Assembly: GCA_016839815.1 (NCBI GenBank)
Contig: JAEOTM010000171.1
Span: 1-63,473 of the forward strand
DNA length: 63,473 bases
Reading direction: 5' to 3'
DNA from: Candidatus Hodarchaeota archaeon
Lineage (GTDB): Archaea; Asgardarchaeota; Heimdallarchaeia; Hodarchaeales; Hodarchaeaceae
The notes below the pieces were generated by a model. It ran no database searches and was not told the origin of the DNA. It saw only the letters and a list, made by a program, of their open reading frames with translations. The position numbers and the translations under genes are program-made. Positions 26,868 through 35,032 of the stretch are shown piece by piece. Every line of letters begins with the position of its first letter. The stretch's first letter is position 1.

Positions 26868-26954
26868 AGCAGAGGGTCGGGGGTTCAAATCCCCTCGAGT
26901 CCGTTTTCTTCGTTAGCCAAAAAATTGATTCTAAGTAATAGATATTTATTTGGA

Positions 26955-27057
26955 GGGCCCTTCGCTTAGCATGGATAGAGCGCTTGCCTCCGGAGCAAGG
27001 ATAATTTCTTTAATGATCCCCCGTCAGAGGTCGTGAGTTCAAATCTCACAGGGCCCG
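26955..27057 (+). tRNA. tRNA-Arg(CCG) with an intron next to the variable loop
   Basis: Acceptor GGGCCCT/AGGGCCC, discriminator G. D-arm GCTT...GAGC is of normal size. Anticodon stem CTTGC/GCAAG encloses CTCCGGA, anticodon CCG (26990-26992). T-arm GTGAG-TTCAAAT-CTCAC. Between the anticodon stem and the AGGTC variable loop are 28 extra nt. Confidence 0.92.
27000..27027 (+). other. Non-canonical tRNA intron (before the variable loop), about 28 nt
   Basis: The insert directly follows the 3' strand of the anticodon stem of tRNA-Arg(CCG). GGAT and ATCC can pair within it. The position is inferred by comparison with the AGGTC variable loop of the neighbouring tRNA-Arg(TCT). Confidence 0.7.
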
Positions 27058-27202
27058 TTAAGTTCGGAGGATATTCTTGATCTTTCAATTCATATTTTTT
27101 CTTAAGAAAAATCACGTTTCACTCCGAATTAACCCTCCCCTGCTAAGATTTTTTGTATAGTTGAGTTAAATTAGGATATAGTGTCCTCTTATGTTTTTTG
27201 GG

Positions 27203-27463
27203 TTACATACATTGATAGACTGCATTTACTTGATTACTTTTTGAGCCGAGAAACCAATCTAAGTAATCTCGTTCTTTACGTCGTTTTTTATTATCCTGCT
27301 CGTTTTCGGAGATTTGAGCATCATACATGACTTCTTTTTGTTTATCATGCATTCTTTCATACTCACGACGACGTAGTGCTAACCCGCATACTGTACATAC
27401 ATAGAAGGGAGAATTCCATTTGGCTAATCCTCCGCATTCAGGACATTTTGCGATTATTTCCAC
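27203..27463 (-). CDS. Small zinc-ribbon protein
   Basis: An 86-residue protein. The N-terminal half is a zinc ribbon (CPECGG at residues 8-13, CTVCG at about 28-32), followed by a highly charged helical region (RRREYERMHDKQKEV, KKRRKERDYLDW). It probably binds nucleic acid or a protein partner. I do not recognise the family. ATG start. It is isolated between the tRNA-Arg cluster and a divergent radical SAM gene. Confidence 0.65.
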   Translation of the reverse strand: MEIIAKCPECGGLAKWNSPFYVCTVCGLALRRREYERMHDKQKEVMYDAQISENEQDNKKRRKERDYLDWFLGSKSNQVNAVYQCM

Positions 27464-27722
27464 CTCTGATAATATGAAAACATTTCTTGACTAGTAAGGC
27501 TTTTTTTATGTTTTCTTGAAGTTCTTTTCTCTCCGAGTTTTTTTCATATCGAATTGTCTATAATCACAGAAATCCAACTTTACTTCAAATCTGAGAAATG
27601 CCCCGAATAAGTTACTATCTTTTTATTCTAGATAATTGACTTTATTAGAATGTCAAATTCTAGAAAAATCTCTCCCCTTTAGTAAGAATACAAATAGGAT
27701 ATAATTCAGAAAAAAGGAAAGT

Positions 27723-28865
27723 ATGACTAAGGTAAGGAATATGTTTCGTATTTTACGAATGCCTTCTGAATCAATCTGGAAAGACCCAGTACTATCTGAA
27801 AGGCTAACACGATATCGAGCTATTTGTAAAGGGAAAAAAATAGCAAGATATTTGATTGCTAAGAAAACTCCAGCATATCTTAATGAAAACGTTCAAGATA
27901 ATGTTAAAGAAATGTGGAAAACTCATAACGAGGCAAGAAATGAATTTAATAAGATACTTAATGAAGTAGATAAAGAAAAATTGAATTTATTTGAGCTAAA
28001 AACTCCTGAAATCAGCTTTTTAGATGTTAAAGCACGAATTGCCAATAAGATAATTGAAAAATGTCATTTATGTGAAAGAAGGTGTCAAGTAAATAGAAGA
28101 GCTGGGGAAAAAGGTATATGTAGATTGGGAGTGAACTCTATTATTTCTTCTGCATTTTTACATGTTGGAGAGGAACCTCCCTTAGTACCGTCGGGTACAA
28201 TCTTTTTCGCTTCATGTGTGTTTAAATGTGTTTTTTGTCAGAATCATGATATTTCCCAGAGTTGGGATAAGAATGTTACTCATTTACAAGAAGATGAAGT
28301 AGATTCCTCTCAGTTGGCAAGAATTCAAAAGAAGTTAATATCCGAAGGTGCAATTAATATTAATTGGGTTGGAGGAGATCCTATCCCCAATGTGCATAAT
28401 ATCTTACATTCACTTCAAACACTGGAAGATAATATAGTTCAACTCTGGAACTCAAATATGTATCTCTCCCATGAATCGATGAATTTACTTGTCGATATCA
28501 TAGATTTTTGGCTCCCAGATTTAAAATTTCGTGAAAATTCCTTTGCCAAGCGGATGTCGGGAGTTGAAAATTACTGGGAAATAGTTACACGAAATATTAG
28601 ATTTGCATATATTGAAGGATCACGTGAGATGATAATTCGACATCTTTGTATGCCTAATCGAATAGAAAAGGATACAATTCCAATTCTAGATTGGGTGAAA
28701 AAGGAAGTACCTAAGGCTTTCGTCAATATTATGGCCCAATATCGCCCAGAGTATCGGGTGCATAGGAATGAGTACCAAGACATAAATAGAAGAATAACTT
28801 CTTCTGAAATGCAGATAGCAAGACAATATGCAGACAACATAGGAATTGCATGGAGGCAAGTCTAA
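27723..28865 (+). CDS. Radical SAM protein, PflX-like
   Basis: A 380-residue protein. CHLCERRCQVNRRAGEKGIC is an extra cysteine cluster, and FFASCVFKCVFCQNHDIS contains the CxxxCxxC radical-SAM iron-sulfur site. This order, with GEEPPLVPSGTIFFASC between, matches the PflX group (COG1313) of pyruvate-formate-lyase-activase relatives. It would cleave SAM to the 5'-deoxyadenosyl radical; the substrate is unknown. An N-terminal 100-residue extension with basic character precedes the cluster. ATG start. Confidence 0.85.
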   Translation: MTKVRNMFRILRMPSESIWKDPVLSERLTRYRAICKGKKIARYLIAKKTPAYLNENVQDNVKEMWKTHNEARNEFNKILNEVDKEKLNLFELKTPEISFLDVKARIANKIIEKCHLCERRCQVNRRAGEKGICRLGVNSIISSAFLHVGEEPPLVPSGTIFFASCVFKCVFCQNHDISQSWDKNVTHLQEDEVDSSQLARIQKKLISEGAININWVGGDPIPNVHNILHSLQTLEDNIVQLWNSNMYLSHESMNLLVDIIDFWLPDLKFRENSFAKRMSGVENYWEIVTRNIRFAYIEGSREMIIRHLCMPNRIEKDTIPILDWVKKEVPKAFVNIMAQYRPEYRVHRNEYQDINRRITSSEMQIARQYADNIGIAWRQV

Positions 28866-29033
28866 TTTTTTTCACGGTACTATAATCTCTCACTATAAAT
28901 TCCACTTTATGCGGTCTCAGAGGTTTTAAATCGGATTAGCAAAACTCTATTAGGATACAATATATAGTGACTCACCTGTCTTAAACGACCTCTCCTTATC
29001 ATATTCATCTTTTTGTATACGGAGTCTTCCTAG

Positions 29034-30191
29034 ATGAGTGATCAGAAATACAATCTTGAATCATTTTATTCAGCATTTGAACTCCTAGTTAAAACTGCTA
29101 AAAAAACAGTTAATTCAATTAATGAAAACCCTTCACAATTAGTTAAGTTTTGTAATATAATCCAACAAGCGAAAGAAAATAGAATTCATCTTGTGGGAAT
29201 GGGTAGATCAGGTAAAGTTGGCATGCTCTTTGGAGAGATGTTAAAGAACATCGGGTACGAGGTTTCATATTTAGGCAAGAGTTTAGCTAAACCAGTGAGA
29301 GCCAATGATGTAGTAATTGGTGTAACTGGCTCAGGGTGGACTAATTTTACTACTAAAGCTATTCAAAACGCGATTCTTAGGAAGGCAAAGATTCTGGTGA
29401 TTACAGGAGATGAAAAATCTCTAGCGGCTCGATTAGCTGATTCTATCATGATTATTCCTCGAGGTTATGTACGATCGACTTCTTCGGGGATAAATTCAAC
29501 TGGAAAGACCCCTCTTGGAGCCCCTTTAACACCCTTAGGAACATTGTTCGAAATGACTACGATGGCAATCGGTTTTGGTATTGTTGCCGGACTTAGAGAA
29601 GATTCTAATGTAAAAGGATTTAATGAAGGCATTAATAACATCCTAACAGCTGTAGACATGACTTTACATAATATACAGAAAAATGAAACATCTGTTCGAC
29701 AGTTCATAAATGCTATCGAGCCTTACTCATTACGGCCCCATTACAACCTTTTCATTTTCGGTAGTGGATTAGATTCGATTATTGCTAGTATCTCTTCCAT
29801 ACGATTAAGTCACCTCGGAATCCATGTTAAATCAACTTATGACTGGCGATTTAGGAAAAAAGGGGATCTTCTGATAAGTATCTCGGGTTCAGGTGTTTCT
29901 AGTAGGACTTTAGAACAAGTTAAAAGTGCAAAACAATCTAAAATGAAGATTCTAAGCTTAACGTCATTTCCCGAATCAAACTTAGCGAAAGACAGCGATA
30001 TATTACTGGAAATTGAGGGAAGACATGAAGAAGTAAGTTCAGATTTTCGTGAAATCTCAGATATGAGTTTTTTTATTCCCTCGTTTGAATACGCGGCAGC
30101 AATTGCTTTAGATTCTTGTGTAGCTCAAATTGCGAACAATCTAGGCATTACAGAAGAATCCATGCGAGCAGAACACGCTAATATAGAATAA
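29034..30191 (+). CDS. Tandem-SIS protein, 6-phospho-3-hexuloisomerase-like
   Basis: A 385-residue protein containing two SIS domains. The first (about 15-200) has HLVGMGRSGKVGMLFGEML, VIGVTGSGWTNFT and the PLGAPLTPLGTLFE segment typical of 6-phospho-3-hexuloisomerase (PHI/HxlB). The second (about 205-385) has FIFGSGLDSIIASISSIRL and LISISGSGVSSRTLEQ and ends like PHI again (MRAEHANIE). PHI is normally a single-domain enzyme of about 180 residues, so this looks like an internal duplication. It faces hexulose-6-phosphate synthase convergently, 30 nt apart, supporting a role in the ribulose monophosphate route to ribose phosphate. ATG start. Confidence 0.85.
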   Translation: MSDQKYNLESFYSAFELLVKTAKKTVNSINENPSQLVKFCNIIQQAKENRIHLVGMGRSGKVGMLFGEMLKNIGYEVSYLGKSLAKPVRANDVVIGVTGSGWTNFTTKAIQNAILRKAKILVITGDEKSLAARLADSIMIIPRGYVRSTSSGINSTGKTPLGAPLTPLGTLFEMTTMAIGFGIVAGLREDSNVKGFNEGINNILTAVDMTLHNIQKNETSVRQFINAIEPYSLRPHYNLFIFGSGLDSIIASISSIRLSHLGIHVKSTYDWRFRKKGDLLISISGSGVSSRTLEQVKSAKQSKMKILSLTSFPESNLAKDSDILLEIEGRHEEVSSDFREISDMSFFIPSFEYAAAIALDSCVAQIANNLGITEESMRAEHANIE

Positions 30192-30219
30192 ATCAAAGTG
30201 ATGAGTGAGAAGAAGTAAT

Positions 30220-30906
30220 CTAGAACTCGATTTGAATTGAAGTAAGGAATTTCTTTAGCTCAACAGATGGTTTTTCTGCCTGATAAATGGCTCTACCAAT
30301 AATTATTATATCAGAACCGTTGTGCAAAGGTTCCTGAACAGTATCCAAAGTAATACCTCCTGCAACAGCTACTAAACTTGGTGTCTGTGCTTTGTATTTG
30401 TTGATAATATCCCAAGTAGATTTTCTTCCAGATAATTCTTCATCAATTCCCCTATGGATTATTAGCACATCAGGAAATATTTCAAACGTTTTCATTTTTT
30501 TTTCAAAATCATTAAATGGAATACCTAATGTATCTACCCAACTATCGATCTGTAATCTTTTACATTCAGCTATAAAGTTGTTTATCGTAGCTATAGGAGC
30601 AAGACCAGATACTACACATGCATCTACACCAGATTTAGCCCCTAAGTTCACTTCTAATTTTCCTACATCTAATGTTTTTAGATCAGCAATTAAATAATTT
30701 GAAGGAAAAAACTCTCTACACAAAGGAACAAGAGAACGTAATCCTTCGTTTTTCAGTAAAGGTGTACCAATTTCAATTAAGAGCTGAGTTGTAGATATTA
30801 CAGAAATTTGATCAAAGAGTTTTCTTACAGTAACAATTTCAGGTATATCAATTGCGAGTTGAAGATAGGGAGGAGAATTTAATAACCTAGGCTGAGAGCT
30901 ATTCAT
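30220..30906 (-). CDS. hxlA: 3-hexulose-6-phosphate synthase
   Basis: A TIM-barrel enzyme of the OMP-decarboxylase superfamily, about 228 residues. It shows LQLAIDIPE at the first strand, LIADLKTLD (the HPS/OMPDC DxK-type motif), and the phosphate-binding end VAVAGGITLDTVQEPL and IIIIGRAIYQAEKP. HPS condenses formaldehyde and ribulose 5-phosphate; in archaea it mostly runs in reverse to supply ribose. The frame is open to an ATG at 30963, but that start would take its first 19 codons from the adjacent TnpB-bearing insertion. ATG at 30906 begins at the conserved region. Confidence 0.9.
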   Translation of the reverse strand: MNSSQPRLLNSPPYLQLAIDIPEIVTVRKLFDQISVISTTQLLIEIGTPLLKNEGLRSLVPLCREFFPSNYLIADLKTLDVGKLEVNLGAKSGVDACVVSGLAPIATINNFIAECKRLQIDSWVDTLGIPFNDFEKKMKTFEIFPDVLIIHRGIDEELSGRKSTWDIINKYKAQTPSLVAVAGGITLDTVQEPLHNGSDIIIIGRAIYQAEKPSVELKKFLTSIQIEF

Positions 30907-30908
30907 GA

Positions 30909-32320
30909 CTGAATTTGTCAGACAATTCGTATAAAAGAATTCTGGACAGGATGAGTCACACATCCGCTATCCAGCAGGTTAGCACTCAAAGATGAGGTAC
31001 TAGCCATTGGGACTACTTGAGGAGCAGGTTGACCCCGCTGGAGAATATTACAAGCAGCGTTGATATCAGCATTGAGATGAACTCCACACCTTCGACAAGA
31101 AAAAGCTCCACGAGATCGTCGATTTTTCTTATCAATCAACCCACACTGACTGCATTGTTGGGAAGTATACGCCTCATTCACCCGAATTACCGTTATACCC
31201 ACAAGATTGGCCTTATATTCGAGCATATGTACGAATTTATGGAACGGTAGTTGGACAAATGCTTGATTAACACGCTTTCCAAGATCACAATGTTGTTTCC
31301 ACCCTAAGTTATACCCTATGAAAAGAGTATGAACGTTCTGGTCTAAACAATGAGAAATAATACGACGGGAGGTTTGATGGAAAAAATCCTGGAGGCGATT
31401 TGTTCGGAGACGATGAAGACGTAATATTCGCTGGGTTATTAGCTGGTGATTACAGGTGGTTGCTATAGAGCGATAATGGGCAAGTTGTTTGTTATACCAC
31501 TGATTGATGGTCTTTACTACCCCGCCTTTGACGAGTAAGCCGTCTGACGTAGTTACGAGGTTTGTAAGTCCAAGATCAATTCCCAACGCTCGGGAAGGAA
31601 TACTAGTAGAGGGAACAGGATACACTTGCACTTTATAGAGGATCTCAACCACGAATCGATCGTAAAAGGGGATGAGGCGCGCTCCCACGCAGGTGTCTGG
31701 CGTTACGGGAAGAGTTCCCACTGGAAAAGTAGGAAATCCGCGGGTCATAAGGTTTTTCGCAAATAAGATCTGGTTATTCCGAATACGCACCCGCGGGCGA
31801 GGAAAATTGAGCATGTGCAATCCGTTCCTAGGTTTATAACCTGGGATTCGGGGACGAGCGTGAAATTTGGTTGAATCCTGTTTCCACACTTTCAACCCAT
31901 TAAAGAAGCTTCGCCAGGTCTGTTCAATTTGCCGTAAGACCTGCTGCGGGAGGTAGCTATCGGATATTTCTTTTAACGCGAGATAGACGGGTTCGTGCTT
32001 GAGGCGATGGTAGAGCGCTTTATATTGGAGCCAGCGGCCTGTACGGAAAAATTCTTGGCGAACTTCATAGGTAGCTCGATTGTATAGGTTTTTGGCACAG
32101 GTACACAAATCCCTAAAGATGGGTCGGGGTTTCAACTGCATACGGATAGTTAACTGAGGGTGAGAAGATTTTTTGGCGCGCATTCCCACCTTTATCTAGA
32201 ATTCTTGGTCTTATAAGTGTGTACCCGAGAGAGAGGGGTGAAAATGACGAATGTGACACAATTCATCGAAATTGAACTCAGTCATTTCTGTTTTCTATCT
32301 TTTTTAGGTTGTCGGACAAA
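30909..32320 (-). mobile_element. Solitary IS605-type TnpB element
   Basis: A unit holding only tnpB, with no tnpA. The proposed ends are two near-identical palindromes, TTGTCAGACAA (30915-30925) and TTGTCGGACAA (32309-32319), 10 of 11 bases identical. AGAATTCT also recurs near both ends. Base and codon use inside are clearly more GC-rich than the neighbours, suggesting recent arrival. The insertion abuts hxlA. A guide (omega) RNA would be expected at the 3' end of tnpB, around 30910-31050. End assignment is tentative. Confidence 0.5.
30918..32189 (-). CDS. tnpB: TnpB RNA-guided nuclease (IS200/IS605 family)
   Basis: A 423-residue TnpB. All three RuvC acids are present: Asp205 (ALGIDLGLTNL), Glu339 (VNEAYTSQ) and Asp375 (HLNADINAAC). 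The zinc ribbon Cys346, Cys349, Cys365 and Cys368 is intact. The N-terminal helix bundle region (CAKNLYNRATYEVR) and wedge region are as in the family. TnpB proteins are known to be omega-RNA-guided DNA endonucleases that help the element persist. No frameshift or stop is seen, so it may be active. The C-terminal 20 residues (GCVTHPVQNSFIRIV) run into the element end. No transposase partner is in the window. Confidence 0.95.
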   Translation of the reverse strand: MGMRAKKSSHPQLTIRMQLKPRPIFRDLCTCAKNLYNRATYEVRQEFFRTGRWLQYKALYHRLKHEPVYLALKEISDSYLPQQVLRQIEQTWRSFFNGLKVWKQDSTKFHARPRIPGYKPRNGLHMLNFPRPRVRIRNNQILFAKNLMTRGFPTFPVGTLPVTPDTCVGARLIPFYDRFVVEILYKVQVYPVPSTSIPSRALGIDLGLTNLVTTSDGLLVKGGVVKTINQWYNKQLAHYRSIATTCNHQLITQRILRLHRLRTNRLQDFFHQTSRRIISHCLDQNVHTLFIGYNLGWKQHCDLGKRVNQAFVQLPFHKFVHMLEYKANLVGITVIRVNEAYTSQQCSQCGLIDKKNRRSRGAFSCRRCGVHLNADINAACNILQRGQPAPQVVPMASTSSLSANLLDSGCVTHPVQNSFIRIV

Positions 32321-32359
32321 TTCAACCATGTTACTTCCATTCTTCTTCACTTTTTTAGA

Positions 32360-33484
32360 CTAATTAAATGGAATAAATGTCGTCTGTAGATTGTCATACG
32401 AAGGATATTCTTCGGCCATACCCACCTGTGCTTTGGGGAATTTGGAGATAAGATCTTGGCTGATTTCTTCCAATAATGCAGCGTTAGTTAGAAGTCGGTG
32501 TTTTTCATAATCGATATGAACTAAATGCGCTGGGATATCCACCTCTAAAACTAGAAATTGTTTAATCTCTTCGAGATTATGATCGAATGTTTTTATGACT
32601 CCTCTGATAAGTAATCCTCTATCTGTGCCTTCTTCCACCACGACATCGGATGGGAGTTTAGTATTCATTGCTATTCGGTACAACCGGTTTGGTAACTGGA
32701 TGTTATCCTTCGTAGCGAGAGCACAGTAGTGAACTGGAATTTTTACATTTGTTGATGCCCATTCTACAATCTCGGTGGCTAGTTGTGCACTACCTTTTAC
32801 AGCGGACAAATTCATTTTATCAACTTCCAGCTTATGAGAGAGAAGATTGCGGAAGTTGGTTTCACTTACTTCGAGTTCATTCAAATTAATAAAGTAGAAC
32901 TGATTCTTTTGGGGGAGAATTGTTTCAAAATCCTGAATTATTCGTTGGTAATACTCGATTCCTTTCGTTGGAATCACAGGAATTTCGATTCCGACATCAA
33001 TATCAAATTTTGTTGTTTGTTGGATTATGTGAAGATCTTTTCTAATATTAAGCACATGAAAGCGGATTTCATCAATTACGGGTGAAATAATTGATAACAA
33101 TTCGGTATTCAAATCCTTCCCTCTAGTGTATACATGGATATGAAAATCATTTGAGAATTCTTCTTTTAAAGCTTTACAGTATGTGTAAGTCTTATCAAAC
33201 GAATGTAGTTCAAGAGGATCACCACCAGTCATACTAGCTCCTTTAGCATTCATATGGAGGGCTTCGATTAGAAGATCAGCAATACTGGAAAAAGGACGTT
33301 CATTTGCGAACGATTTGTTTGATTCTTTCCTTTCATTACTTAAAGGACAATAAAAACAATTACTGGAGCATTCCGTTCCTACAAGAACTACTAATTTCTC
33401 TCCCGAAATACATTGACGGCATCCTTTCGATAGGGGGCCTGAAAGAGAACTTCCCCAATCTGTTCTTTCAGGTTTATTAGCCAT
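32360..33484 (-). CDS. Radical SAM protein (COG2108-like)
   Basis: A 374-residue protein. GTECSSNCFYCPLSNER supplies the iron-sulfur cysteines (CxxxCxxC) of the radical SAM family, preceded by CRQCISGEKLVVL. GASMTGGDPLEL is the SAM-binding GGDP-type motif. The C-terminal 80 residues form a separate domain (DVVVEEGTDRGLLIRGVIKT...). It resembles an archaeal group related to pyruvate-formate-lyase activase; the substrate is unknown. It is upstream of the TnpB insertion and 50 nt from the eL22-like gene on the same strand. ATG start. Confidence 0.82.
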   Translation of the reverse strand: MANKPERTDWGSSLSGPLSKGCRQCISGEKLVVLVGTECSSNCFYCPLSNERKESNKSFANERPFSSIADLLIEALHMNAKGASMTGGDPLELHSFDKTYTYCKALKEEFSNDFHIHVYTRGKDLNTELLSIISPVIDEIRFHVLNIRKDLHIIQQTTKFDIDVGIEIPVIPTKGIEYYQRIIQDFETILPQKNQFYFINLNELEVSETNFRNLLSHKLEVDKMNLSAVKGSAQLATEIVEWASTNVKIPVHYCALATKDNIQLPNRLYRIAMNTKLPSDVVVEEGTDRGLLIRGVIKTFDHNLEEIKQFLVLEVDIPAHLVHIDYEKHRLLTNAALLEEISQDLISKFPKAQVGMAEEYPSYDNLQTTFIPFN

Positions 33485-33535
33485 AAAATCCCGTTCAAAG
33501 GATCCTTCAATGTCGCTTGTTTAAAAAATTGGAAT

Positions 33536-33775
33536 TTAGAACTCCTGAAAATGCACAAGAAAGTGGTCTCCTTGGGAAACAACTTTATATACTCCAGGGA
33601 GGTCTTTTCTACCTAAAACTTTCTTTGTGTAAAATTTTAATTTTCTAGAAGAAAGGTCCTTCACTACTAGTGTTTTACCTTCCTTTTTAGGCTTTAAATT
33701 CTCTTTCTCTTTGATCATTTTCGCTAAATCATTTATTATATCTGGATCGGGTATACTTGAAAGATCTACCTTCAT
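33536..33775 (-). CDS. Ribosomal protein eL22-like
   Basis: A 79-residue basic protein. The C-terminal half (SSRKLKFYTKKVLGRKDLPG, then YKVVSQGDHFLVHF) aligns by eye with the core of eukaryotic RPL22, which has [20 protein letters not shown] in the same place. eL22 is absent from most archaea but has been reported in Asgard genomes, so this gene bears on the identity of the organism. It lies between a radical SAM gene and a small Zn protein gene, and close to eL38 and nob1 on the same strand. ATG start. The short length and low-complexity N-terminus limit certainty. Confidence 0.72.
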   Translation of the reverse strand: MKVDLSSIPDPDIINDLAKMIKEKENLKPKKEGKTLVVKDLSSRKLKFYTKKVLGRKDLPGVYKVVSQGDHFLVHFQEF

Positions 33776-33818
33776 TTCATTTCCACCTAGTTAAACTCGA
33801 TTCTCTGGAAAACCCCTT

Positions 33819-34286
33819 CTAATTAATATCTGAATCACTGAGGTCGGGTAAAGAAACATCAATATAATCAAGAAACACCGTTAAATTGTTGCTATTGCGC
33901 ATTTCTATCAAATTTGTCTCTGCAGCAATAAACTTCGTACATTCTCCAGCTTGCGATGACACAGTTAGCTTCCTGTATGAGCAAGCTCGACTTATATCTA
34001 ATATAACGGATTCAAAGGGTCTTGACAATAGGTCTTGACGTACTTGAGACTCTGAAAATAGTCCATTAGCCAATCCTGAGGAAATAATAGGCTCTGCTTT
34101 CATTATATATTGCAATAAACAATTAATATGTCCAATATAACCGTTTTCAACCTCTGCAACAATTTTTTCATCAAACAGTTCGTTCATTACGACTCTATTT
34201 CCACAATGAGAACAAACTAGTCTTCCATTATTTGCAATGATCTCGTATATCAGGAATTCATTAAAATCATTGTCTTTAATTTCCAA
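33819..34286 (-). CDS. Hypothetical protein with a Cys/His cluster
   Basis: A 155-residue acidic protein I do not recognise. Residues about 25-30 read CSHCGN and are followed by GHINCLLQYIM, a likely zinc-binding CxxC...H..C site in the N-terminal third. The remainder has no clear motif and ends in an acidic DLSDSDIN tail. ATG start. It is 43 nt from the eL22-like gene and probably in the same transcription unit, which hints at a translation-related role without proving it. Confidence 0.6.
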   Translation of the reverse strand: MEIKDNDFNEFLIYEIIANNGRLVCSHCGNRVVMNELFDEKIVAEVENGYIGHINCLLQYIMKAEPIISSGLANGLFSESQVRQDLLSRPFESVILDISRACSYRKLTVSSQAGECTKFIAAETNLIEMRNSNNLTVFLDYIDVSLPDLSDSDIN

Positions 34287-34649
34287 CTGGGTCAGTTCTC
34301 CATAGATCTACTTTAGGGAAGAGTTTTCCACTTCAAAGGATCGTCTATTTCTGAATTATTTATAGTATTTTCTTAAGGAAAGTAGTGAAAATTTCATTCC
34401 TCTTATTGTTTAAAGTCATTGATACTTAAATCACAGCGAATTTATACATTAATAGGAAATCAGAGTGATCTAAATTAAAAAGAACAATTTGAAATTTACG
34501 AAAAGAAAGGTTTTTCTAGATTTTATGATTAACCAGTCACAGAGAAATTAGGAATTCAGAGCTTAATAATGTCGCTCTGACACCGATGGTATTTTAGAAT
34601 ATTACGTATTTCTATTTTCTATTCGACTAGAAGGTCTGGGTGATCAAAA
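34287..34649. other. Intergenic region
   Basis: Divergent spacer between the Cys/His protein and the UPF0147 gene. The only structure I see is CAGAGC (34557-34562) paired with GCTCTG (34574-34579). No ORF or tRNA was found. Confidence 0.4.
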
Positions 34650-34925
34650 ATGGAAGATAAAATTGAAAATTCAAAGATGTTGTTGCAGCAAATCTCATCT
34701 GATCATAGTGTGCCAAAGAACATTAGAAGAGCTGCTAAAGAAGCCTATATGGCGGTAACAGGTAAAAATAGTCAAGATGATGACCCACCTGAAGTACGGG
34801 CAAATTTCGCTATCTCAATATTAGATGAGATTAGTCAAGATCCAAATTGTCCTCTTTTTGCCCGAACTAAAATTTGGGGAATCCTTTCCTTATTGGAAAC
34901 GATTACATCAGAATCTCAAGAATAG
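34650..34925 (+). CDS. UPF0147 family protein
   Basis: A 91-residue helical protein matching the archaeal UPF0147 family: LLQQISSDHSVPKNIRRAAK, then DPPEVRANFAISILDEISQD and CPLFARTKIWGILSLLE. The family is widespread in archaea and has no established function. It sits on the opposite strand to surrounding ribosome-related genes and is convergent with eL38. ATG start. Confidence 0.9.
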   Translation: MEDKIENSKMLLQQISSDHSVPKNIRRAAKEAYMAVTGKNSQDDDPPEVRANFAISILDEISQDPNCPLFARTKIWGILSLLETITSESQE

Positions 34926-35032
34926 AGGCCATGAATACAGTCGCTATTGCGAGCTATTCCCTTTTTTTTATTTAAAACAATTAAAAAAACTGTGTTTTCA
35001 ATTTACAGAAGGCAAATATTCGAATGAGGGTT

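Larger units (their letters stand above)
26770..26903 (+). tRNA. tRNA-Arg(CCT) with two introns
   Basis: Acceptor GGACTCG/CGAGTCC, discriminator G, no CCA. D-stem GCTC with GAGC (26823-26826). Anticodon stem TCTGC (26828-26832) with GCAGA (26869-26873); anticodon CCT at 26835-26837. T-arm GGGGG-TTCAAAT-CCCCT. Both the D-loop and the anticodon loop are about 30 nt too long, so two introns must be removed from one short precursor. Confidence 0.93.

Noticed and set aside
30918..32189. Cas12-type effector instead of TnpB
   Set aside because: Length (423 residues), zinc-ribbon layout and lack of an array fit TnpB.
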